Assembly: GCA_045660225.1 (NCBI GenBank)
Contig: JAZRDK010000114.1
Span: 1-13,486, forward strand
Length of the DNA: 13,486 bases
Direction: 5' to 3'
Source of the DNA: Scatosoma sp045660225
Lineage (GTDB): Bacteria; Bacillota; Clostridia; Christensenellales; Borkfalkiaceae
Made by a program: the position numbers and the translations under genes. This document shows, in pieces, positions 1 through 5,451 of the stretch. The first letter of the stretch is position 1. Each line of letters begins with the position of its first letter. Under the pieces are notes generated by a model. It saw only the letters and a program-made list of their open reading frames with translations, was not told where the DNA came from and made no database searches.

Positions 1-76
1 CTTTCATAGTGATTACGGCAGAGTTGAAAATTGTTGCAAAATTAACCTTTCTTGCCCCCATTGCAAAAAGTTTCAT
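1..76 (-). CDS. N-terminal 25 codons of an unidentified gene, cut by the window edge
   Basis: An ATG at 76-74 opens a frame that runs without a stop to position 1, giving 25 residues that begin MKLFAMGARK. It lies 18 nt after the rpe stop, and a good ribosome binding site (AAGGA, 84-88) stands 7 nt before the ATG, so I take it as a real gene continuing the operon. The visible part is too short to assign to a family. In B. subtilis the gene after rpe is thiN (thiamine pyrophosphokinase), but these residues do not look like a ThiN start, so I do not make that call. The product is unknown. Confidence 0.6.
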   Translation of the reverse strand, partial: MKLFAMGARKVNFATIFNSAVITMK

Positions 77-83
77 TTGTTAG

Positions 84-88
84 TCCTT
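84..88 (-). promoter_or_regulatory. Ribosome binding site of the truncated left-edge gene
   Basis: The minus strand reads AAGGA here, 7 nt before the ATG at 76. It is the main support for calling the 25-codon fragment at the left edge a gene rather than chance open frame. Confidence 0.6.
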
Positions 89-94
89 TTTTAT

Positions 95-748
95 TTACGC
101 CTTTAATTTTGCAATCATTTCCGCGCGGTTTTCCGCTTTGAAAACGGCGCTTCCTGCGACAATCACGTTTGCGCCCGCCTTTTTGATTTCGTCGACGTTT
201 TCCGCCGTTACACCGCCGTCGATTTCCAGGTCAACGTCTTTATCCAACCCGTCGATAATCCCGCGAATTTCGCGCACTTTATCCAGTACGGACGGGATAA
301 ACGCCTGTCCGCCAAAGCCGGGGAATACGCTCATAACAAGCACCATATCGCACATAGGGATTACGTCCCTAATTTTGTCTACCGGCGTATCGGGGTTGAT
401 AACCGCACCGCATTTTACGCCCGTCGATTTGATAAGTTCAAGCACTTCCTTCAAGTTGTTTTGACAGGCTTCCCAATGCACGGTGATAATGTCCGCGCCT
501 GCTTTTGCAAAGCGCTCGACGTACTTTTCAGGGTTGACAATCATCAAATGGCAATCCAAGGGCAATTTCGTAATTTTACGAAGGTCTTCCACCATCTTAA
601 TACCAAACGTGATGTTGTTGACAAACACGCCGTCCATCACGTCGCAATGCACGACGTCCGCACCGCTTTGTTCCAGCGAAACGACTTCTTCGCCCATCTT
701 TGCAAAGTTTGCCGACAAAATCGACGGCGCAATTTTTACGTTATTCAT
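95..748 (-). CDS. rpe: Ribulose-phosphate 3-epimerase
   Basis: This enzyme interconverts ribulose 5-phosphate and xylulose 5-phosphate in the cytosolic pentose phosphate pathway. The 217-residue product has the full length of the family and its TIM-barrel signatures: the N-terminal IAPSILSANF, HCDVMDG (His34 and Asp36), DCHLM (His67) and LEIDGGV (Asp177). These supply the four metal ligands, and Asp36 and Asp177 are the acid/base pair. The phosphate-loop motif reads MSVFPGFGGQ, with Phe where Asn or Glu is common. The ATG at 748 has a strong ribosome binding site (AAAGGAGAG) 5 nt upstream and overlaps the end of the upstream membrane protein gene by 8 nt (ATGAATAA), which suggests coupled translation. 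In B. subtilis rpe follows rsgA; here the gene before it is different. Confidence 0.97.
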   Translation of the reverse strand: MNNVKIAPSILSANFAKMGEEVVSLEQSGADVVHCDVMDGVFVNNITFGIKMVEDLRKITKLPLDCHLMIVNPEKYVERFAKAGADIITVHWEACQNNLKEVLELIKSTGVKCGAVINPDTPVDKIRDVIPMCDMVLVMSVFPGFGGQAFIPSVLDKVREIRGIIDGLDKDVDLEIDGGVTAENVDEIKKAGANVIVAGSAVFKAENRAEMIAKLKA

Positions 749-1316
749 TAGTACTCTCCTTTATTTCTTGCATTTTATGTTCTTCGTGCCCTAAGATATA
801 AAAACGGAACACGGAAACTACGTTGGCAGTCAGTTCAAATATGTACGACAGACAAGCCCCAAGTGGCGCGCGCGTAATCGTATTAAACAAGATAGACAAG
901 CTGGTGGGAATCAGCATCAAAAACCGTACGGTTTTCAAATCGCGTATACGGAAAATAAACGCATAGAAACAGCTTGCGATAAGGCACAAAATATCCACGG
1001 GTTTCGCGTGCCCCAAAATCCATAAATCGACGACGAAGTACGCAATCACCGTCGCCACGCACACCGCAACGGAAAACCACATCGGCGCAAGCTTATCCTT
1101 CTTCTCGTACGCAAAGCAAACCAGGGCACGAATCAACCCGATGCAAAGCCCCACCATCGCGAAAAATTCCAACGAGAAGAAGTAGGCAAACGCAAGGAAG
1201 GTGATACAAAGCGCTTGGCATAAAATAAACCACTCTTTCTTCTTCACGAAATACGAACAAACGACAAACCCCATTGCAATAAAACTGCAAACAAGCGCCG
1301 TTACAGGACTATCCAT
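741..1316 (-). CDS. YgjV-like multispanning membrane protein, function unknown
   Basis: A 191-residue, strongly hydrophobic protein with about six or seven likely membrane segments (roughly residues 4-24, 29-48, 50-70, 79-100, 106-123, 131-147 and 152-174) and a charged C-terminal tail. The basic loop KKKEW after the first helix and the segment pattern resemble the YgjV family of bacterial inner membrane proteins, whose function is unknown. I make this match from memory of the family, so it is moderate. I chose the ATG at 1316, not the frame opening at 1364, because GGGAG lies 8-9 nt upstream and this start gives an 8-nt overlap with the rlmN stop (ATGGATAG), like the overlap at its other end with rpe. 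It sits where B. subtilis has prpC, prkC and rsgA. Confidence 0.8.
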   Translation of the reverse strand: MDSPVTALVCSFIAMGFVVCSYFVKKKEWFILCQALCITFLAFAYFFSLEFFAMVGLCIGLIRALVCFAYEKKDKLAPMWFSVAVCVATVIAYFVVDLWILGHAKPVDILCLIASCFYAFIFRIRDLKTVRFLMLIPTSLSILFNTITRAPLGACLSYIFELTANVVSVFRFYILGHEEHKMQEIKESTNE

Positions 1317-2376
1317 TTCCGTTTTCTCCCTGTAAATAACTTGCGCGGAGCTGTCCACAAGCACCGCCTATATCCACGCCGATTTGACGGCGCAAGGTCG
1401 CGGAAAGTCCGCCCTTTTCTAAGCGCCCCAAAAACCGATACGCTGACTTGTCGTCTAAGGCTTTCAGCGTGCGTTCTTTCACTTCGTTCAAGCGGATTAA
1501 ATTGACGTGGCAAGGCTTGCCTTTCAGCAATTTCACAAGCGCATCCGCATGCGCTTCGTCACAGTTTTCGCCTTCAATCAACGTGTACTCAAAATAATAT
1601 CGTCTGCCCGTTTTCTTAAAATATTCGTCGCACGCCTTTAATATGTCAACAATTTTATACGCCTTAGCAATCGGCATCGTCCTTGCGCGCGTTTCGTCGT
1701 CCGTCGCATGCAAAGAAACGGTCAAATTCAAAGGAATCCCTTCGCCTGCTAAGTCGTACATCTTCGGCACGATACCGCAGGTCGAAAGCGAAACGTTTCT
1801 CGCGCTGATACAAACACCGCCTTCCGCCGTCACGTTTTTCAAAAACTTCAGCGTTTCGTCGTAGTTATCCAACGGCTCTCCACTACCCATCAAAACGACG
1901 TTCGTTACCGCGCGCGCGGTGTCGCCTTTGCCCACGGCGTCCGCCTTATGCAAAGCGTTGACGACGAGGATTTGCGACAAAATTTCGCCTGCCGTCAGAT
2001 TTCGAATTAAGCCGTTCAAGGTCGACGCGCAAAACTTGCACCCCATACGGCATCCGACCTGCGTCGAAACGCATTGCGTATACCCGTACTTATATTTCAT
2101 CAAAACGCCTTCAATAAGGTTTCCGTCCGAAAGCTCGAATAAGTATTTCTCCGTCCCGTCCGCCGAATAAAAGGTTTCTTTTATTCTAACGGGCGCGTTT
2201 TCATACTCTTGCAAAAGCCTTTCCTTAAACGCCTTAGAAAGCGAAGAAATGCCGTCGATTGTCTTGCCTTGCATCAACCCTTCGTACAGCTGTTTCGCCC
2301 TAAATTTCTTCTCTCCAAGCGCCAGGACGAGCGTTTCGAGTTCTGTATACGATAAATCTTGTAAAATTTTTTTCAT
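1309..2376 (-). CDS. rlmN: Dual-specificity 23S rRNA/tRNA adenine C2-methyltransferase
   Basis: A radical SAM methyltransferase that makes 2-methyladenosine in 23S rRNA (A2503 in E. coli numbering) and in some tRNAs. The 355-residue product has CxxxCxxC for the 4Fe-4S cluster (Cys109, Cys113, Cys116) within GCRMGCKFCAS. It also has the two family-specific cysteines: Cys102 seven residues before the cluster (QCVSTQVGC) and Cys340 in ACGQL, the one methylated during catalysis. GSGEPLDN follows the cluster at about 165. The frame is open to a TTG at 2469, but the ATG at 2376 has AAAGGA 8 nt upstream and gives the usual length, and the extra 31 residues would come from repeat DNA. A 264-nt gap separates it from rsmB; its stop overlaps the next start by 8 nt. 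All catalytic residues are present. Confidence 0.97.
   Translation of the reverse strand: MKKILQDLSYTELETLVLALGEKKFRAKQLYEGLMQGKTIDGISSLSKAFKERLLQEYENAPVRIKETFYSADGTEKYLFELSDGNLIEGVLMKYKYGYTQCVSTQVGCRMGCKFCASTLNGLIRNLTAGEILSQILVVNALHKADAVGKGDTARAVTNVVLMGSGEPLDNYDETLKFLKNVTAEGGVCISARNVSLSTCGIVPKMYDLAGEGIPLNLTVSLHATDDETRARTMPIAKAYKIVDILKACDEYFKKTGRRYYFEYTLIEGENCDEAHADALVKLLKGKPCHVNLIRLNEVKERTLKALDDKSAYRFLGRLEKGGLSATLRRQIGVDIGGACGQLRASYLQGENGNG
1325..1331 (-). promoter_or_regulatory. Ribosome binding site that fixes the YgjV-like gene start
   Basis: The minus strand reads AGGGAGA about 8 nt before the ATG at 1316. It lies inside the last codons of rlmN. This favours 1316 over the earlier in-frame opening at 1364, which would overlap rlmN by 56 nt. 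Confidence 0.6.
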
Positions 2377-2384
2377 AACGTCCG

Positions 2385-2390
2385 TCCTTT
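2385..2390 (-). promoter_or_regulatory. Ribosome binding site that fixes the rlmN start
   Basis: The minus strand reads AAAGGA, 8 nt before the ATG at 2376. It argues against the in-frame TTG at 2469, which lies inside repeat unit 1. Confidence 0.65.
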
Positions 2391-2448
2391 TTTTAGTGGG
2401 TGCAAAGTTGCAGATAGAGTGCGTTAGATCGCCGTAAATCTCGCGGTT

Positions 2449-2491
2449 TTGCCCGACGGGAGCGTACAAAAGCGTACGTGAGCAAGGGCAA
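2449..2491 (-). repeat. Nested hairpin in repeat unit 1
   Basis: The outer arms are TTGCCC (2449-2454) and GGGCAA (2486-2491), a perfect 6-bp stem. The inner arms are CGTAC (2463-2467) and GTACG (2474-2478) around a 6-nt loop. The two stems are separated by unpaired or weakly paired bases. No T-run follows on the transcribed strand, so it does not look like a terminator. Confidence 0.6.
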
Positions 2492-2526
2492 GTCCCGAAT
2501 TTGCGGATAGAGTGCGTCGGATTGCC

Positions 2527-2654
2527 TAAAACGGATAGAGTGCGTTAGATTGCCGTAAATCTCGTGGTTTTGCCCGACGGGAGCGTACAAGAGCGTACGT
2601 GAGCAAGGGCAAGTCCCGAATTTGCGGATAAGACGGCGTGCTATATCCGTTTTA
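2527..2654. repeat. Perfect 11-bp inverted repeat bracketing repeat unit 3
   Basis: TAAAACGGATA at 2527-2537 is the exact reverse complement of 2644-2654, with 106 nt between. The right arm covers the last codons of rsmB and two bases of its stop codon (2641-2643). In the rsmB transcript the arms could pair and enclose the hairpin of unit 3. This could be a 3'-end structure or a trace of how the repeat was inserted; neither can be settled from this sequence. Confidence 0.5.
2570..2612 (-). repeat. Nested hairpin in repeat unit 3
   Basis: This is the same structure as in unit 1. TTGCCC (2570-2575) pairs with GGGCAA (2607-2612), with the CGTAC/GTACG pair inside. One of the three differences between the copies falls in the hairpin loop (A to G) and leaves both stems intact. 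Confidence 0.6.
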
Positions 2655-3870
2655 ACTTACAGACGTAGAAACCTGCGCCGTATGCCACGTCAGGTAAAAA
2701 CTGCAAGCCATATTTTTTCTTGTCGTGTTGCAACGCGCTGTCTATTTCTTCCGCGGAAAATTCAGGATGTCGTTTCAAAAACGCGCCAACCTGCCCGTCG
2801 TTTTCTTCTTCGAAAACCGAACAGGTGGAATAATACAACGCCCCGCCCTTTTTTACGTACCTTGAAACGGTGTCCAAAATTCCGCTTTGCGCCTTTTGCA
2901 GGGCAGGGAAATCTTCCGCTTTTCTAAACAGTTTAACGTCGGGATTTTCGCTGACCGTCCCATACCCAGAACAGGGCGCGTCGCAAAGCACCGCGTCGAA
3001 TTTTTCTTCGTATTCCGCATCGAAAACCGCGCTATCCTTTTGCAGTTCTTCGACGTTTTCAACGCCCATACGCGCTTTGTATTGTCTGATAAGTTCTACC
3101 CTATGCGCGTGCAGTTCAAAGGCGGTTACCTTCTTAAATTTCTTGGAAAGGAGCACGGATTTTCCGCCTGGCGCGGAGCAACAATCCAGCAAAGTTTCCC
3201 CTGGCGCAACGCAATCGCAAATGGCGATACTGCCCACCGATTGAAAGGTATATTCCCCCTTGTCGTACCCGTCGTCGCGCACGAAATTTTCAAACAAATA
3301 ATTGCCTGCAAACGGCGTTTTTATATGCGCGCGTTCCAGGTATTTTTCTTCGCCTTTTTCAAAGCGGACGGACACGCCCTTAGACCTAGCAACGGCAATT
3401 TCCTTCGCGCGTTTTCCGTATTCCTTTTTCAACTTTTTATAGGCGAATTCTGGGTACGAGCACGCGACGTGTTCTAACCGCTTTTCCGCAATTTCCTTAT
3501 CCACGTCCGCCTGGTTAAAGCGTCTTAAAAAGGCGTTGACAAAACCGCTTACACCGCTTTTGCCAAGCTTTTTGCAAAGGTCGACGGCGCAGTCGGTCAC
3601 CATATACCGCTTTTTGTCCATAAAAAGGAGCATATATAACGAAATTTTCAAAATCGTCCTAACGGCAAGCTTAGGCGCTTTGTCCGCGTAACGGCGAATA
3701 CAAAAATCGAAATACACGTCGTTTTCCAAGACGCCGTACACAATTTTTACCGTGCGCGCCCTGTACTGTTCTTCGATGTAGGTGTCCGCAATCGCCTGCT
3801 TTAAGTGCGCCCCGTCCGAATACACCTTCGTCAAAATCAAATACGGGTCGTAAATCGGATTCGTCAACAT
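2641..3870 (-). CDS. rsmB: 16S rRNA cytosine-967 C5-methyltransferase
   Basis: A SAM-dependent methyltransferase that forms 5-methylcytosine at position 967 of 16S rRNA (E. coli numbering). The 409-residue product has the two-part build of RsmB/Sun: an N-terminal NusB-like helical domain (about 5-130) and a Rossmann methyltransferase domain. Visible motifs are DCCSAPGGKS (229-238, SAM binding), DAPCSG (297-302, Cys300 needed for product release) and YYSTCSVFEEEN (Cys350, the nucleophile). The ATG at 3870 overlaps the end of fmt by 7 nt (ATGTTGA), so translation is probably coupled; the ribosome binding site (AGGTG) is weak, which fits coupling. fmt-rsmB-rlmN is the usual Bacillota order. The gene ends inside one arm of an 11-bp inverted repeat next to the repeat array, but the C-terminus (FYVCKLKRI) looks normal in length. 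Confidence 0.96.
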   Translation of the reverse strand: MLTNPIYDPYLILTKVYSDGAHLKQAIADTYIEEQYRARTVKIVYGVLENDVYFDFCIRRYADKAPKLAVRTILKISLYMLLFMDKKRYMVTDCAVDLCKKLGKSGVSGFVNAFLRRFNQADVDKEIAEKRLEHVACSYPEFAYKKLKKEYGKRAKEIAVARSKGVSVRFEKGEEKYLERAHIKTPFAGNYLFENFVRDDGYDKGEYTFQSVGSIAICDCVAPGETLLDCCSAPGGKSVLLSKKFKKVTAFELHAHRVELIRQYKARMGVENVEELQKDSAVFDAEYEEKFDAVLCDAPCSGYGTVSENPDVKLFRKAEDFPALQKAQSGILDTVSRYVKKGGALYYSTCSVFEEENDGQVGAFLKRHPEFSAEEIDSALQHDKKKYGLQFLPDVAYGAGFYVCKLKRI

Positions 3871-4814
3871 CCCAGCACCTGCCCCTTCTTCACTTTTCTG
3901 CCGTTGAGAAGGTCGCCCGAAGACATACGCTTACCGCCTGCAGGTTGCACTTCTATCAGTTTTACAGCGCCGTCCTTTGCTTTGATAAGCAGTCCGCGCT
4001 TTGGTCTATCCGTCAAAATTTCGCCCAGCTTTGCGTTTTCAAACGCAAGCGTTTCTTCGCCGATAAGCTCGGCTTTTTCCGCGCGGTACACGTTGAGCTT
4101 GTTTCCGTCCACAAGCGTATACGCAACGGGCGACGGGTTCATCGCACGCACGAGATTGACGATGTCTTGCACGTTTTTATCAAAGCGGATTTCCGCCGTT
4201 TCTTTGTGAATTTTTCTCACGACGCATACGCCGTCTTCGTCCTGTTTTTGTAAAGTGTACGAGCCCGACTCCAAAAGATGCAACGCCTTTACGATAAGCT
4301 CCGCGCCGATGAAAGACAGCCTTTCAGACAACTCGCCGTACGTTTCCGTTTCCAAAATCGCCGTCTTTTCGACAAGCAAAATATCCCCGCAATCTAACCC
4401 AAGCTCCGTCTTCATCACGGAAACGCCCGTTTCCGTTTCGCCGTTTAGGATACAACTTTGAATAGGCGACGCACCGCGATAGAAGGGCAAAAGCCCGGCG
4501 TGGATATTCCATACCCCCATTTTGAACGAGTCCAAAACGTCCTGCGTCAAAATTTGACCGTACGCGCAAGTGACCATAATATCCGCCCCAAACGCGCGGA
4601 TTTCCGCAACGGCATCCCTAATTTTTTCAGGCTGAAAAACGGGAATCCCCCTGCTTTGTGTATACGTCTTGACAGGTGGCGCAGTCATTACGGCTTTTCT
4701 GCCCTGCGGTTTGTCGATTTGCGTTATAACCCCCACCACTTCAAAGCCTGCGTCTATGATGTTTTGAAGGGGCGCAACGGCGAAATCGGGCGTCCCTGCA
4801 AAAAGAATTTTCAT
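3864..4814 (-). CDS. fmt: Methionyl-tRNA formyltransferase
   Basis: Transfers a formyl group from 10-formyltetrahydrofolate to methionyl-initiator tRNA, giving the fMet-tRNA that starts bacterial translation. The 316-residue product has the normal length, a catalytic Rossmann domain opening with MKILFAGTPDFA, and a C-terminal tRNA-binding OB-like domain (from about 205). The catalytic triad is present: Asn103 and His105 in WNIHAGLLP, and Asp141 in LDCGDI. The loop usually reads HxSLLPxxRG; here Gly replaces Ser (HAGLLPFYRG), which is uncommon. A strong ribosome binding site (AAGGAG) overlaps the def stop, and the two genes are 9 nt apart. The pairing with def is functional: Fmt adds the formyl group and Def removes it from new proteins. 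Confidence 0.97.
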   Translation of the reverse strand: MKILFAGTPDFAVAPLQNIIDAGFEVVGVITQIDKPQGRKAVMTAPPVKTYTQSRGIPVFQPEKIRDAVAEIRAFGADIMVTCAYGQILTQDVLDSFKMGVWNIHAGLLPFYRGASPIQSCILNGETETGVSVMKTELGLDCGDILLVEKTAILETETYGELSERLSFIGAELIVKALHLLESGSYTLQKQDEDGVCVVRKIHKETAEIRFDKNVQDIVNLVRAMNPSPVAYTLVDGNKLNVYRAEKAELIGEETLAFENAKLGEILTDRPKRGLLIKAKDGAVKLIEVQPAGGKRMSSGDLLNGRKVKKGQVLGC

Positions 4815-4823
4815 ACCTTCTCC

Positions 4824-5276
4824 TTACGCTTTTTCAATATGCGTCGCTTTGTCGATATACAAAACGCCGTCCAAATGGTCAAGTTCGTGGCAAATCGCAC
4901 GCGCAAAGAACCCCTTTGCCTTGATAAGATGCTTTTCGCCGAAACGGTCTTGATAGCTGACGGTTACTTTCATCGGACGGGAAACGACACCGCTTTTACC
5001 GCGCACGGAAAGACAGCCTTCCCAACCCGTTTGTTCGCCCTTTTGCAAAAGGATGACTGGGTTTATCAGCTCGAAATACCCTTCGTCAACGTCCACGACG
5101 GCAAGTCTTTTCAAAACGCCGACCTGGGGCGCGGCAAGCCCTGCGCCTTCTTCTTTTTTCACCGTTTCCTTCATATCGTCTAAAAGCGCGTGAAGTTTCT
5201 CGTCAAACGTTTCAACGGGAAAACATTTTTGTCTTAACACGTCGTCGCCGACCTGTACTACTTCTCGAATTGCCAT
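4824..5276 (-). CDS. def: Peptide deformylase
   Basis: A metal-dependent hydrolase that removes the N-formyl group from nascent proteins at the ribosome. The 150-residue product has all three family motifs: GAGLAAPQ (44-51), EGCLS (86-90, with metal ligand Cys88) and HELDH (130-134, with ligands His130 and His134 and catalytic Glu131). It is a short deformylase with no C-terminal extension. I chose the ATG at 5276; a GTG at 5291 is in frame, but it would place the ribosome binding site (AGGAAGGA, 5281-5288) inside the coding region. The gene follows priA after a 175-nt gap that holds a palindromic repeat and a possible weak promoter, so it may be transcribed partly on its own. Confidence 0.97.
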   Translation of the reverse strand: MAIREVVQVGDDVLRQKCFPVETFDEKLHALLDDMKETVKKEEGAGLAAPQVGVLKRLAVVDVDEGYFELINPVILLQKGEQTGWEGCLSVRGKSGVVSRPMKVTVSYQDRFGEKHLIKAKGFFARAICHELDHLDGVLYIDKATHIEKA

Positions 5277-5316
5277 ACTTTCCTTCCTCACAGAGTATTA
5301 TTTTTATCCATTTTTC

Positions 5317-5345
5317 ATTATCCTATCGCAAAGGCGTAGATGCAA
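5317..5345 (-). promoter_or_regulatory. Possible SigA-type promoter for def-fmt-rsmB
   Basis: On the minus strand TTGCAT (5340-5345) and GATAAT (5317-5322) are 17 nt apart, about 40 nt before the def start. The -10 matches the consensus at five of six bases, but the -35 matches only at TTG. It lies just downstream of the palindromic element. This is a weak call. Confidence 0.35.
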
Positions 5346-5368
5346 GCAAGACAAGAAGAAATGCGGAT

Positions 5369-5416
5369 TTGCGACAGGCGCGTACAGTTGCGTACGCAAC
5401 TAAGCAAAACGCAAGT
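5369..5416 (-). repeat. Diverged copy of the intergenic repeat, with hairpin and 16-bp palindrome
   Basis: This stretch in the priA-def gap matches the core of the 93-bp repeat upstream of rlmN: arms TTGCG (5369-5373) and CGCAA (5410-5414) outside, GCGTAC (5380-5385) and GTACGC (5392-5397) inside, then GCAAGT, all in the same order and orientation relative to transcription. The outer stem bases differ from the other copies (TTGCCC/GGGCAA) but still pair. A perfect 16-bp palindrome, AGTTGCGTACGCAACT, covers 5386-5401. Similarity may extend left (GGCGTAGATGCA near 5333), but that part is uncertain. Confidence 0.6.
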
Positions 5417-5451
5417 TTCGACGCAGTATTGCGACGCATATACGTCTTTAC

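Larger units (their letters stand above)
2411..2630 (-). repeat. Tandem array of a 93-bp intergenic repeat (two full units, one truncated)
   Basis: On the plus strand unit 1 is 2411-2503, a truncated unit of 28 bp is 2504-2531, and unit 3 is 2532-2624. CGGATA recurs at 2504, 2532 and 2625 (CAGATA at 2411), so this hexamer marks unit borders. Over the 97 bp at 2413-2509 and 2534-2630 the two full copies differ at only three sites, all transitions. Both copies open with GATAGAGTGCGT, also found at 2506 in the short unit. Each full copy holds a nested inverted repeat. The array fills most of the 264 nt between rsmB and rlmN. I see no transposase and no clear promoter in it. The strand given is that of the surrounding transcription. 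Confidence 0.9.

Noticed and set aside
2393..2590. A 65-codon minus-strand open frame across both repeat units
   Set aside because: It consists almost wholly of repeat sequence, starts at a non-ATG codon without a ribosome binding site, and the substitutions between units change amino acids.
2449..2612. Repeat hairpins as Rho-independent terminators
   Set aside because: No T-run follows either hairpin on the transcribed strand, and the stems are short and interrupted.
2411..2630. CRISPR array
   Set aside because: Units are 93 bp with only two full copies and one truncated copy, with no regular short repeat and spacer pattern and no cas genes nearby.
2887..3477. A 196-codon plus-strand open frame opposite rsmB
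   Set aside because: It is fully antisense to a gene with all catalytic motifs. The translation is compositionally odd and unrecognisable.
4458..5183. A 241-codon open frame on the plus strand opposite fmt and def
   Set aside because: It lies antisense to two clear enzymes, has no ribosome binding site that I can see, and its translation resembles no protein family. Long antisense frames are expected from the codon bias of these genes.
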